This document shows positions 7,509-15,663 of a stretch of 41,496 bases of DNA, piece after piece. The notes under the pieces were generated by a model that saw only the letters and a list, made by a program, of their open reading frames with translations, did no database searches and was not told the origin of the DNA. This DNA is from JAOTYV01 sp041557595 (GTDB lineage: Bacteria > Pseudomonadota > Alphaproteobacteria > UBA8366): NCBI GenBank assembly GCA_041557595.1, contig JBFFGE010000017.1, forward strand, positions 1 through 41,496, read 5' to 3'. The stretch's first letter is position 1. Each line of letters opens with the position of its first letter. The translations under genes and the position numbers were made by a program.

Positions 7509-8498
7509 ATGCGGACCTTGAACCGACGATCGGATTCCGGACAGCGCGCCGCCTGGCGACGGGCTGCGCTGCTGCCCGCCTTCATAGTGCTGGCAGTGCA
7601 GGGGCTTCCCGCCGACGCGGCGTCATTGCGGCCGTACGTCGTGGTCAGCGGCGATCAGGTCAAGCTCGGCGATGTGTTCGTCGGCGGCGAAGTGGCCCGC
7701 GACACCGTCTTGTTCCGAGCGCCGCCGCCGGGCGGCAGGATCGTCCTCAATGCGAAATGGCTGCATCGCGTCGCGCAATACTACAAACTCGATTGGCGTG
7801 CGACCCGCGCCGCCCGCTCCATCGTCGAACGCACCAGCAACCCGGTCAGCGCCGCCATCGTCCAAAAAGCGCTCGATGGCGCCCTGCGCGATCGACTCAG
7901 CGCCGACGAGCGTTTCGAGGTGGTGCTCGACAATCCGGCGCTCCGCATCCATTCGCCTGTCCAGATGCCGGCGCAGGCGACCGTGCAAACGATCAATTAC
8001 GACGCGCGGACACGGCGGTTCGCCGCCGTCCTCTCGGCCCCGGACGGCAGGCCCGGCTCGGTTCAAATCAGGGCCGCCGGGCGGGTCGTCCGGATTGTCG
8101 GCGTTCCCGTTCTGACGCGGCGTGTGCGACCCGGCGACATCATCCGCAATGGCGACGTCGTCGAGGTACCGCTGCGCGCAGGGACGGTTGGCCGCGATAT
8201 CGTTCTCGAAACCTCGGCGCTGGTCGGCAAGAGCCCGCGCCGCACCCTGCATCCGGACCGGCCCGTGCGCCGCAGGGATGTGCAAGAGCCAATGCTGGTC
8301 AGCCGGGGCGCCTTGGTCACCATGGTTTTCCGGTCTTCCAACATGATGATCACCGCAAAAGGCAAGTCTTTCGGCCGCGGGGCAAAGGGCGAAACCGTCC
8401 GGGTGCGCAATTCGAGCAGCGGCAAGACGGTGGAAGCCGTGATCATTGGCCACAACAAGGTTTCGGTCGATCCCGCCGGAACGTCTTTACAGCGTTAG
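7509..8498 (+). CDS. flgA: P-ring assembly chaperone FlgA
   Basis: A 329-residue periplasmic protein. A basic, hydrophobic N-terminus with cleavage near PADAAS (about residue 38) forms a signal peptide. The C-terminal part (about 190-325) has the SAF/FlgA layout: VPVLTRRVRPGDIIRNGDVV, then LVGKSPRRTLHPDRPVRRRD, and finally GETVRVRNSSSGKTVEAVI, strongly conserved in FlgA. It chaperones FlgI during P-ring polymerisation. It lies between flgG and flgH, the usual order in alphaproteobacteria, whereas in enterics flgA is elsewhere. Confidence 0.92.
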   Translation: MRTLNRRSDSGQRAAWRRAALLPAFIVLAVQGLPADAASLRPYVVVSGDQVKLGDVFVGGEVARDTVLFRAPPPGGRIVLNAKWLHRVAQYYKLDWRATRAARSIVERTSNPVSAAIVQKALDGALRDRLSADERFEVVLDNPALRIHSPVQMPAQATVQTINYDARTRRFAAVLSAPDGRPGSVQIRAAGRVVRIVGVPVLTRRVRPGDIIRNGDVVEVPLRAGTVGRDIVLETSALVGKSPRRTLHPDRPVRRRDVQEPMLVSRGALVTMVFRSSNMMITAKGKSFGRGAKGETVRVRNSSSGKTVEAVIIGHNKVSVDPAGTSLQR

Positions 8499-8508
8499 GA
8501 ACCGCGCC

Positions 8509-9291
8509 ATGAACCGAATTTCCATTGAGCCATCCCGGGCGCGGCCGGACCGAAGCGCGCGCTGGGCCTGCCTGGCCGTCGCCGCGCTGGCGATCTCCGG
8601 CTGCAACACGCTGCAACGCCTGGCGGATGTGGGGGCGGAACCGAAACTCAGCACGATCCAAAATCCGATGCACAGCCCGAAATATCGGCCGGTCAGCATG
8701 CCGATGCCGGCGCCGATCACCGCCCATCGCGAACCGAATTCCCTATGGCGGCCGGGATCGCGCGCCTTCTTCAAAGACCTGCGCGCGTCCCGGGTCGGCG
8801 ATCTGGTCACTGTCATGATCAACATCGACGACAAGGGCGAGTTGGAGAATTCCAGTGAGCGGAGCCGCGACAACAGCGAAGGCGCCAACGCGCCGGCGTT
8901 GCTCGGATACGAGCAGTCCCTGTCGAAAATCCTGCCCGAGGCGATCCGGCCGGACAATTTGATCCAGATCGGTTCGGATTCTCAATCGAAGGGCGATGCC
9001 ACCATCGACCGCGAGGAAAAGATCGAATTGAAGTTGGCCGCCGTCGTCACCCAGGTATTGCCCAACGGCAATCTGGTGTTGCACGGCCGGCAGGAAACCC
9101 GGGTCAACTACGAAGTCCGCGAATTGCAGATCGGCGGCATTATCCGGCCCGAAGACATCACCAATCAGAATACCATCGCCTATGAAAAAATCGCCGAGGC
9201 GCGGCTGTCCTATGGCGGCCGGGGTCATATGACGGACGTCCAGCAGCCGCGCTATGGCCAGCAAATCATCGATATCCTGTTTCCGTTCTAG
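8509..9291 (+). CDS. flgH: Flagellar L-ring lipoprotein FlgH
   Basis: A 260-residue outer-membrane lipoprotein forming the L ring. The N-terminus has a lipoprotein signal with the lipobox LAISGC; the cysteine at about residue 30 would be lipidated. The mature part contains NSLWRPGSRAFFKDLRASRV, then VTVMINIDDKGELENSS, and it ends VQQPRYGQQIIDILFPF, the FlgH C-terminal signature. The start at 8509 has AGGA upstream; an earlier in-frame ATG at 8446 lies within flgA and is rejected. It is last in the flgFGAH operon, before a strong terminator. Confidence 0.95.
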   Translation: MNRISIEPSRARPDRSARWACLAVAALAISGCNTLQRLADVGAEPKLSTIQNPMHSPKYRPVSMPMPAPITAHREPNSLWRPGSRAFFKDLRASRVGDLVTVMINIDDKGELENSSERSRDNSEGANAPALLGYEQSLSKILPEAIRPDNLIQIGSDSQSKGDATIDREEKIELKLAAVVTQVLPNGNLVLHGRQETRVNYEVRELQIGGIIRPEDITNQNTIAYEKIAEARLSYGGRGHMTDVQQPRYGQQIIDILFPF

Positions 9292-9380
9292 ATCCCGCCA
9301 ATGGGTCTAGGAATGTCCCGGACTGTGTGTCCGCCCCGTCTCTCTCCTCCTCCCTGACGCGCAGGGGCGGCGCAAACGAA

Positions 9381-9422
9381 GAGGCCGATGTCCAAACGGG
9401 CATCGGCCTCTTTCTTTTTTTT
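9381..9422. terminator. Rho-independent terminator after flgH
   Basis: A perfect 10-base stem, GAGGCCGATG (9381-9390) with CATCGGCCTC (9401-9410), is followed by TTTCTTTTTTTT. It ends the rightward flgFGAH transcript, 90 bases after the flgH stop. dksA approaches from the other side. Confidence 0.92.
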
Positions 9423-9476
9423 GACGCCGCGTGCGCGTTGATGCGCACGGGCGCTGGGGAGTATTGGGTCGGCGGC

Positions 9477-9896
9477 CTAGTCGTCGCGCCGGGTACGCTC
9501 CAGCCGCTCGTGCCGTTCCTGGGCCTCGAGGCTCAGGGTCGCGATGGGGCGCGCCTCCAGCCGCCGGAGCGAGATGGGTTCGTCCGTCTCTTCGCAATAG
9601 CCATAGGTTCCGTCCTCGATCCGGCGCAGCGCCTCGTCGATCTTCGCGATCAACTTACGCTGGCGGTCCCGGGTCCGCAATTCCAACGCCCGATCGGTCT
9701 CCTTGCTGGCGCGATCCGCCATATCCGGTACCGCCAAACTCTCGTTTTGGAGATTTTTCAGGGTTTCGGTCGATTCTTGCAACAGTTCCTCGCGCCAAGC
9801 CTGAAGCTTGCGCCGGAAATATTCCCGCTGACGGGCATTCATAAAGTCTTCGTCATCACTAGGATGGTAATCGGGCGAAAGCAACGAATTCGACAT
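9477..9896 (-). CDS. dksA: DksA-type RNA polymerase-binding transcription factor
   Basis: A 139-residue DksA/TraR-family protein that binds the RNA polymerase secondary channel with ppGpp. A coiled-coil region (about 18-75) is followed by the zinc-finger region GTYGYCEETDEPISLRRLEA (about 98-117). Only one of the four zinc-ligand cysteines of E. coli DksA remains: the second becomes E and the distal pair SLEAQ. This is the usual alphaproteobacterial form and should not be read as a defect. GGAG lies seven bases upstream of the start. It follows fliX on the same strand, a conserved neighbourhood. Confidence 0.93.
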   Translation of the reverse strand: MSNSLLSPDYHPSDDEDFMNARQREYFRRKLQAWREELLQESTETLKNLQNESLAVPDMADRASKETDRALELRTRDRQRKLIAKIDEALRRIEDGTYGYCEETDEPISLRRLEARPIATLSLEAQERHERLERTRRDD

Positions 9897-9935
9897 GCGT
9901 TACTCCATGCACGGTGCCGAGAGCGAGCGGCGCGG

Positions 9936-9964
9936 ACTATATAAGGCGTCCGCAAACCGGGCAA
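9936..9964 (-). promoter_or_regulatory. Sigma-70-type promoter for dksA
   Basis: On the minus strand TTGCCC (9964-9959) and TATAGT (9941-9936) are exactly 17 bases apart. Transcription would start about 35 bases before the dksA ATG. This suggests dksA is expressed independently of fliX. Confidence 0.55.
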
Positions 9965-10049
9965 GCCCATAAAAGATGACGAATTTTTGAAAACCCCGTT
10001 GCGCCGGGCCGGCCGGTATCAGCGCAGCGACCCCAGGGGGCCGTCAAGC

Positions 10050-10481
10050 CTAATCGCCGCGGCCACGTTGGTATTTAGCCAGCTCGACCTTGGCCCTAAG
10101 CTCGATTTCATCGAGGATCGGAGACAGTTCCGGATCGTCGGTATGGGCGCGCTGTATCTCGACCATGTTGGCGATTCTGGAGAGTTCGGATTCCGGGATC
10201 ACGCCGCCGATGATGCCGATCCGGAGTTCATCCAGCTGATCCAGCAAATCATTGGCCCATTTTTGCGCCTTCGCCTTGCCGCCGCCGCTTGTCGAATCGC
10301 CCAATTCCTGGATCGTCAAAACTGCGTCCAATGATTGAGCCGGCAAAACGCCGCTGACGCCCGCCTGGGTGCCGGCAGCGCCTTCGATATGCTTCGAAAA
10401 ATCGCCGGATGCCTTGTCGCTCTTGCCGCTCCGCTTGGCCGGCGCGGAAGATCTGATCGGTCCAGAACGGTCAATTTTCAT
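10050..10481 (-). CDS. fliX: Flagellar assembly regulator FliX
   Basis: A 143-residue protein. In Caulobacter FliX senses early basal-body assembly and controls the sigma-54 activator FlbD. The start at 10481 gives MKIDRSGPIRSSAP, typical of FliX; the longer frame to 10526 adds an unrelated leader. The middle (about 45-70) has GVLPAQSLDAVLTIQELGDS, and the C-terminal half is helical (KWANDLLDQLDELRIGIIGG). It is divergent from flgI, the same arrangement as in Caulobacter. FlbD is encoded at 26712-28043. Confidence 0.9.
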   Translation of the reverse strand: MKIDRSGPIRSSAPAKRSGKSDKASGDFSKHIEGAAGTQAGVSGVLPAQSLDAVLTIQELGDSTSGGGKAKAQKWANDLLDQLDELRIGIIGGVIPESELSRIANMVEIQRAHTDDPELSPILDEIELRAKVELAKYQRGRGD

Positions 10482-10550
10482 TAGTATAGCATAACCCTTT
10501 TTACCCGTATTAGGAACTAAACACATACGGCTCCGATCCGCCAGATACTT

Positions 10551-10588
10551 CCGGCAATCTTTGCCCGTTGTCCCGGCAGGGCTTGCCG
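10551..10588. promoter_or_regulatory. Two FlbD-like operators between fliX and flgI
   Basis: CGGCAA-TCT-TTGCCCG (10552-10567) and CGGCAG-GGC-TTGCCG (10574-10588) are tandem palindromes with the same three-base centre. Their centres are 22 bases apart, close to two helical turns, so both lie on one face of the DNA. They lie about 90-130 bases upstream of the flgI sigma-54 promoter and could also control fliX. Confidence 0.62.
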
Positions 10589-10641
10589 AAACCCGAGGAG
10601 GCTGATCGCGGCGCCCTGACTTCCGAAATTATCTTAATATA

Positions 10642-10654
10642 TTTCAATATGTTG
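10642..10654 (+). promoter_or_regulatory. IHF-like site upstream of flgI
   Basis: TTTCAATATGTTG is one mismatch from WATCAA-N4-TTR. It lies in an AT-rich patch between the paired operators and the sigma-54 promoter. Confidence 0.4.
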
Positions 10655-10678
10655 CTTGCCATGATCGCCGCGGCGAAC

Positions 10679-10694
10679 TGGCATGGGCTTCGCT
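10679..10694 (+). promoter_or_regulatory. Sigma-54 promoter for the flgI operon
   Basis: TGGCATGGGCTTCGCT has exact GG-N10-GC spacing and matches TGGCACR-N4-TTGCW with two mismatches. The predicted start near 10705 supports a flgI start at 10737 and excludes the ATGs at 10683 and 10701. Confidence 0.72.
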
Positions 10695-10736
10695 ATACAT
10701 ATGGCAACCACTTCGCCATGTGCCGTAAGGGAACCG

Positions 10737-11897
10737 ATGCACCACCAGCCGACCCGCTTATTTTGGTCAATTTTCCGGCGAGTCTCTCGCGCCACCGCAA
10801 TCGCGGGCGGCTTCGCGGTGGCCGCCGTCATCTGGAGTCCCGCCGCCGACGCCCAGTCGCGCATCAAGGATATCGTCGATTTCGAGGGCGTGCGCGAGAA
10901 CCTGCTGGTCGGTTACGGTCTGGTGGTCGGTTTGAACGGCACTGGCGACAGCCTGAACAGCGCCGTGTTCACGCGTGAAAGCCTGATCGGCATGCTCGAA
11001 CGCATGGGCGTGAATGCCCGCGACGGCAACCTCAAGACCAATAATGTCGCCGCCGTCATGGTCACCGCCACCCTGCCGCCTTTTGCGCGCCAGGGCAGCC
11101 GCATCGACATCGGCGTCTCGGCGCTGGGCGACGCCAAGGATCTGAACGGCGGCACGCTGCTGGTAACCCCGCTGCTGGCGGCCGACGGCGAAGTCTACGC
11201 GGTCGGTCAGGGCAGCCTGCAAATCGGCGGATTCTCGGCAAAGGGCGCCGCCGAACAGGTCACCAAGGGTGTGCCGACCAGCGCGCGGATCCCCAATGGG
11301 GCGATCGTCGAGCGCGAGATTCCCTACAAGCTGGCGCGCCAGAAACAAATTCGTCTGGCGCTGCGAAATCCCGATTTTACAACGGCGCGGCGGATTGCCC
11401 GCGCGATCAACGCCTTCGTCGGCGAGAATTCCGCCCGGGTGGCCGATCCCGGCACCGTCGATCTGCGCGTGCCGACGAGCTACCGGAAGGCGGTTGTCGA
11501 CCTGCTGACCGATGTCGAGCAGCTCCGGGTAGAGCCCGATCAGACCGCAAAGATCGTGATTGACGAAAAAGCCGGCATCATCGTGATGGGCGAGAATGTC
11601 CGCATCAGCACGGTTGCCATCGCGCAGGGCAATTTGACGATCCGCATTACCGAAACGCCGCAGGTTTCCCAACCGCAACCTTTCTCCAACACCGGCACGA
11701 CGGCGATCGTCGACCGTTCCAAGATCAGGGTCGACGAGGGAAAGGACAACAAGCTCGCCGTCCTCGGCACCGGCGTGACCCTGCAGGAACTGGTGAACGG
11801 CATCAACGCGCTCGGCATCAGCCCGCGGGACATGATTTCGATCCTGCAGGCCATCAAAGCCGCCGGCGCCCTGCAAGCGGAAATCGAGGTGCTGTGA
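10737..11897 (+). CDS. flgI: Flagellar P-ring protein FlgI
   Basis: A 386-residue secreted protein that polymerises into the periplasmic P ring. A signal peptide covers about 1-40 (cleavage after SPAADA). The mature N-terminus, RIKDIVDFEGVRENLLVGYG followed by LVVGLNGTGD, is diagnostic, as are TNNVAAVMVTATLPPFARQG and the C-terminal LQELVNGINALGISPRDMIS. The start at 10737 has AAGGGA seven bases upstream and lies after the predicted sigma-54 start site. The stop overlaps the flgJ-like start. Confidence 0.95.
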   Translation: MHHQPTRLFWSIFRRVSRATAIAGGFAVAAVIWSPAADAQSRIKDIVDFEGVRENLLVGYGLVVGLNGTGDSLNSAVFTRESLIGMLERMGVNARDGNLKTNNVAAVMVTATLPPFARQGSRIDIGVSALGDAKDLNGGTLLVTPLLAADGEVYAVGQGSLQIGGFSAKGAAEQVTKGVPTSARIPNGAIVEREIPYKLARQKQIRLALRNPDFTTARRIARAINAFVGENSARVADPGTVDLRVPTSYRKAVVDLLTDVEQLRVEPDQTAKIVIDEKAGIIVMGENVRISTVAIAQGNLTIRITETPQVSQPQPFSNTGTTAIVDRSKIRVDEGKDNKLAVLGTGVTLQELVNGINALGISPRDMISILQAIKAAGALQAEIEVL

Positions 11898-12217
11898 TGA
11901 CACCGACAATACCGCTGCCGCAAACCGGGCTGGATCTGACGATAGCCCGTGCGCCGAAACCGGCCGGACGCGCGGTGACTCCCGAATCGGCGACCAAGGC
12001 GGCGCAGGAGGTCGAGGGATTTTTCATCTCGATGATGCTCGAAGCCATGTTTGCCGGCATCAAGACAGACGGCCTGTTCGGCGGCGGCAATGGCGAAAAG
12101 GTATTTCGGTCGATGATGTTCCAGGAATACGGCAAATCCATTGCCGGCACCAACGAACTCGGCCTCGCCGATTCCGTCAAACGTGAAATTCTGCGGCTCC
12201 AGGAGGTAGACCGATGA
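11897..12217 (+). CDS. flgJ: Rod-binding protein, FlgJ N-terminal domain only
   Basis: A 106-residue rod-binding domain matching the N-terminal half of enteric FlgJ. Residues about 30-95 hold the family core, AAQEVEGFFISMMLEAMF, GLFGGGNGEKVFRSMMFQEY and GKSIAGTNELGLADSVKREI. The C-terminal muramidase domain of gammaproteobacterial FlgJ is absent, as usual in alphaproteobacteria, so another enzyme must open the cell wall for the rod. The ATG at 11897 is used; a GTG at 11894 would add one residue. It overlaps flgI by one base and flgN by four. Confidence 0.88.
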   Translation: MTPTIPLPQTGLDLTIARAPKPAGRAVTPESATKAAQEVEGFFISMMLEAMFAGIKTDGLFGGGNGEKVFRSMMFQEYGKSIAGTNELGLADSVKREILRLQEVDR

Positions 12218-12663
12218 CGACACCCGACGAAAGCGCACAACAGCTCATCGATGCGGCAAATACGTTTATCGATGTCATCGAGCGGGAAAACGATGCGCTG
12301 CGCGCTGTCCGCGTTTCCGATCTCGCGGCATTGCAGGACGCGAAACTGACGGCCTCGGAAATTTACGAATCCCGATTGCAGGACGCCATCCGCCACGGTG
12401 CGGCGCCCGAGCGCCTGTCGCCGGCAATGCGCGCCGCCCTCGACAAATGCCAGATCCGCTTCAAGGACGCCACCACCCGGAATGTGAACAACCTGAAAGC
12501 GGCAATGGAATTGAACCGCCGCCTGGTCGGCGCCGTGGCCCAATCGATCGAAAGCCAGCGCATCAGCGCGGCCGGCTACAACAAAACCGGCGCCATGTCC
12601 GGCGGCCCCGCGACGCACAACCCGCGGGACTCCGTCCCGGTCTCCCTGAATAAATCCTGTTAG
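12214..12663 (+). CDS. flgN: FlgN-like export chaperone
   Basis: A 149-residue, largely helical protein (LIDAANTFIDVIERENDALR, LAALQDAKLTASEIYESRLQ and ATTRNVNNLKAAMELNRRLV). This layout and the position directly upstream of flgK fit FlgN, the cytosolic chaperone of the hook-filament junction proteins FlgK and FlgL. AGGAGG lies seven bases before the start, and the start overlaps the flgJ stop (ATGA). Sequence identity to enteric FlgN is low, so the call leans on context. Both of its expected clients are broken or absent in this window. Confidence 0.75.
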   Translation: MTTPDESAQQLIDAANTFIDVIERENDALRAVRVSDLAALQDAKLTASEIYESRLQDAIRHGAAPERLSPAMRAALDKCQIRFKDATTRNVNNLKAAMELNRRLVGAVAQSIESQRISAAGYNKTGAMSGGPATHNPRDSVPVSLNKSC

Positions 12664-12692
12664 ACCGTTACGGCGCCTAAGGAAGTCCGCTC

Positions 12693-13415
12693 ATGTCGAT
12701 TTCAATCGCCCTACAAACAGCGTTAAGCGGCCTTACCGCCACACAAGCCGCCCTGCGGACGACCGCCGACAATATCTCCAATGCGAACACGGAAGGATAC
12801 ACCAGAAAGACGGTGGATCTGGAATCGCGCCGCGTCCTCGACCAGGGCGCCGGCGTTCAGGCCAGTGCAATAGACCGTATCGTCGACGAATTCGTGATTT
12901 CGCAGATCCGCAGTCAGCTGAGCCTGGTCGGCGAGCAAACCGTCATCGACCGTTTCCTGCAGCAAATTCAAGATACTTTCGGGACACCCGAAAATAACCA
13001 GACCATCGCCAGCGCGATCAATCAGCTGAAAAACGCCCTGGAGACCGTCGCCCTGACGCCGGAATTCGCCGCCAACAGTCTCGAAGTCGGCAATATCGCC
13101 CAGCAGCTCGTGCAGTTCTTCAATCAACTGTCGGCAACGACACAGGCGCTGCGGACCGAGGCCGACAGCGAAATCGCACGCCTGGTCGATACCGTAGAGG
13201 ACCGGCTGAAGGTCGTCGCCGACCTCAACCAGCAAATCGCCCGCGCCACCACATTGCAACAGCCCGCCGCCGCGCTGCGGGACGAACGCGACCGGGCGCT
13301 GGCGGCGATCGCCGAACATATCGACATCCACGCCGTCGAACAATCCGACGGTACGACCACCGTTTTCACGGCCGGCGGCGCGCTTATCGATACTCACCGA
13401 TTTGCGCGCCTGCCG
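12693..13415 (+). pseudogene. flgK: Hook-filament junction protein FlgK, 5' half only
   Basis: A clear FlgK N-terminus: MSISIALQTALSGLTATQAA then TTADNISNANTEGYTRKTVD, followed by the helical D1 region (LEVGNIAQQLVQFFNQLSAT and VADLNQQIA) and VFTAGGALIDT near residue 233. After about 13392 the similarity stops. The frame remains open to 13988, but that tail is read out of frame through the MFS gene at 13498. The C-terminal D0 helix needed for assembly, and the whole of flgL, are absent here. FlgK proteins are normally about 450-650 residues. Either the gene was cut by the incoming block (13400-16317) or the assembly is chimeric. AAGGAAG lies upstream of the start. Confidence 0.8.
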
Positions 13416-13497
13416 ATTTTTTTTGCGCGGTACGAAGGTCGTCTGAAATGCGGTAAATCAAGCGCCGCGCACCGGAAACCCGTGTTAGGGTCGCGCG

Positions 13498-14667
13498 ATG
13501 ACGCGTCCACTCAGTTCGGAAACCGGCGTTGCCCTGGGCGGTCTGATCGCGATGGCCGCGGCGGTCGGGATCGGCCGGTTCGTGTACACGCCGATCCTGC
13601 CCTTCATGGAGGAAAGTCTCGGCCTGACCAAGGTCGATGCCAGCTTCATCGCATCGGCCAACTTCCTGGGCTACCTGCTGGGCGCCCTGGCGGCGTCGAT
13701 GGAATCGTTACCGGGCGGACGGCGCGGCTGGTTCCTGGCAGGGCTCGCGACCAGCGCAATCACAACGGGCGCCATGGGCCTCACGGAATCGCTCGCCGCT
13801 TTCGTCGGATTGCGTTTCATCGGCGGCATCGCCAGCGCCTTTGTCCTGGTTTTCGCCTCCGCGCTTGTCCTCGACCGTCTCGCCGCGGCCGGGCGGCCGG
13901 CCCTGTCGGCAATCCATTTTGCCGGCGTCGGCTGCGGGATTGCGCTGTCGGCCGTGATCGTCGCCGGGCTCGGGGCGTACGGCTATGACTGGCGGGCGCA
14001 ATGGTTTGCCAGCGGCGCGGCGGCGCTGCTGGGATTTCTGGCCCTGCTTCGCCTGATCCCCACCGGACCCGCGCCCGCGCCGCCGGTCAATTCCCCCGAC
14101 AGCCAAGCGGCCGGACCCGGTTTGGTCGCCTTGATCGCCGCTTACGGGCTCTTCGGCTTCGGCTACATCATCACCGCGACCTTTATCTCATCGATGGTCC
14201 GGGCGTCGCCCGACCTCCAACCGGTCGAACCGATTGTCTGGCTGGCGGTGGGCGTGTCGGCGATCCCATCGGTCGCGCTGTGGACCTGGATCGGCCGCCG
14301 CATCGGCAATCACCGCAGTTTCGCCATCGCCTGCCTGCTCGAAAGCGCAGGCGTCGCCATGAGCGTCCTCGCCAGCGGCGCGGCGGCGATCGTTGCAGCC
14401 GCTGCATTGCTGGGCGGGACCTTCATGGGGATCACCGCCTTGGGGCTGATCAACGCGCGACACCTGTCGGCCGGCGACCCGCGCCGCAATCTCGCGCTGA
14501 TGACCGCGGCATTCGGATTGGGACAAATCGTCGGGCCCTCCTTTGCCGGTTTTGCCTACGGAGTCGGCAACAGTTTTCAGTTTCCGTCGCTGGTCGCCGC
14601 CGCGGCGCTGGCGATGGCCGCGTTGCTGGTCCTGGCGCCGCACCGGCGAGCGGGCGTGCGGCGTTAG
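13498..14667 (+). CDS. MFS transporter, YbfB/YjiJ-like
   Basis: A 389-residue, very hydrophobic protein with about twelve membrane helices. The first helix holds GIGRFVYTPILPFMEESLGL, characteristic of the YbfB/YjiJ group of the major facilitator superfamily. Helices 3-6 contain the Gly/Ala-rich GLRFIGGIASAFVLVFASAL. The substrate cannot be told from sequence. The gene has no link to flagella and lies directly after the broken flgK. A TTAGGG lies upstream of the ATG. Its TAG stop falls inside the left arm of a palindromic element (14664-14707). Confidence 0.88.
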   Translation: MTRPLSSETGVALGGLIAMAAAVGIGRFVYTPILPFMEESLGLTKVDASFIASANFLGYLLGALAASMESLPGGRRGWFLAGLATSAITTGAMGLTESLAAFVGLRFIGGIASAFVLVFASALVLDRLAAAGRPALSAIHFAGVGCGIALSAVIVAGLGAYGYDWRAQWFASGAAALLGFLALLRLIPTGPAPAPPVNSPDSQAAGPGLVALIAAYGLFGFGYIITATFISSMVRASPDLQPVEPIVWLAVGVSAIPSVALWTWIGRRIGNHRSFAIACLLESAGVAMSVLASGAAAIVAAAALLGGTFMGITALGLINARHLSAGDPRRNLALMTAAFGLGQIVGPSFAGFAYGVGNSFQFPSLVAAAALAMAALLVLAPHRRAGVRR

Positions 14668-14707
14668 ACCATTTCTTGTTTAAATTGACTCATATGAAAT
14701 GGTCTAA
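14664..14707. repeat. Palindromic element between convergent genes
   Basis: Perfect 12-base arms, TTAGACCATTTC (14664-14675) and GAAATGGTCTAA (14696-14707), surround 20 bases containing TTGACTC, a GANTC site. The MFS stop codon (14665-14667) lies inside the left arm. The core resembles the TTGATTCCAATTGAA core of the elements at 2170 and 36588. It may end both converging transcripts. Confidence 0.72.
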
Positions 14708-14777
14708 CTCCTGGTTTTTCCGCAAATACGTCGTCGCAAACCGTTTCGGTTCGCTCGGGATTAGCTCTAGAACGCGC

Positions 14778-15598
14778 CTATTCTGTGCCGAAAACCGTGC
14801 GTAGATCCGCCGCGGCCGGATATTCCGGCACCAGCAGGTCGTCCCGCGGCCGGTAGATGTAGGGATTGGGAAAATCCCGCGCGGCAAAACTCGGCTCGTC
14901 CAGATTGTTGTAGCGAAAACTGGCCGCCCAGCGCACACCCGACGATTGCCGAGCGCCCGTTCGGTGCACCAGGAACATGGAGAAGATCACGGCATCGCCC
15001 GGCGCCGCGACGAGCGGCCGGAATTCGGTCTCGTCCAACGCACCGTCGGCCACCCGATTGCCGAACGGATCGGCTTCCGCCGGGTACAGGACGTGCCGAT
15101 GGCTTCCGGGAATGATCTCGAGCGGCGCGGACTCGGCGCCTGCGTCAACCAGCGGCAGCCAGACCACGACCGCATCGAGGCTGCCTTGGACACTGCGCCA
15201 ATCCTGGTGCGGCGGCGTGCGATGATAGCCGCCCGGCACGCGCAAATCCTCGGCCACGATATGCATCACCGGGCGCGTCGAAATAACCGGGTGTCCTATA
15301 CCGAGCCGCCCAACAGGCCGAGCACTGCGTCCGAAACGCCCAGCCGATGCAAGGACGGCAAATATTGCGTCAGTTTCGCGGCGGCCAGATAACTCGACAT
15401 CGATCGACCGAACAAATCGAACAATGCCGCATCCGGCGGTGCGGCAGGATCGACCGCGCTGCCATGCCGGCGGAGCTGGCGGTGGAAGAGATCGCGGCTT
15501 TGCGCCAGCACGCCGTCGAGCGGCCCGCGATCGATCGCACCGGGAAGCAGCACACAACCGTCCCGGTCGAACGTTTTTCTGAGTTCGGCATCAACCAT
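14778..15598 (-). pseudogene. Phytanoyl-CoA dioxygenase-like gene, frameshifted
   Basis: Two overlapping frames on the minus strand together make one PhyH-family Fe(II)/2-oxoglutarate oxygenase of about 270 residues. The first (15598-15296) gives the N-terminus, FDRDGCVLLPGAIDRGPLDG and AAKLTQYLPSLHRLGVSD, and stops after LLGGSV. The second, open from upstream, supplies HPVISTRPVMHIVAEDLRVP, the iron-binding HQD motif (TPPHQDWRSVQG), EIIPGSHRH, the distal His in FLVHRTG and RWAASFRYNN. A one-base shift between about 15296 and 15330 separates them. All catalytic residues are in the second frame, so this is either a recent mutation or a sequencing error. It is convergent with the MFS gene and divergent from the methyltransferase. 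Confidence 0.8.
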
Positions 15599-15663
15599 GC
15601 CGGGAATCTGCGCGATGCGCCGAACGCTTCCAAATTTCCACGGGTTGTGTAAGCCTGCGGCAC

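Noticed and set aside
9477..9896. DksA as a defective protein because of missing zinc cysteines
   Set aside because: The reduced cysteine set is the normal form in alphaproteobacteria and the rest of the protein is intact.
13415..13988. Continuation of the flgK frame through the MFS gene
   Set aside because: The residues are unlike FlgK and are explained by the MFS gene read in another frame.
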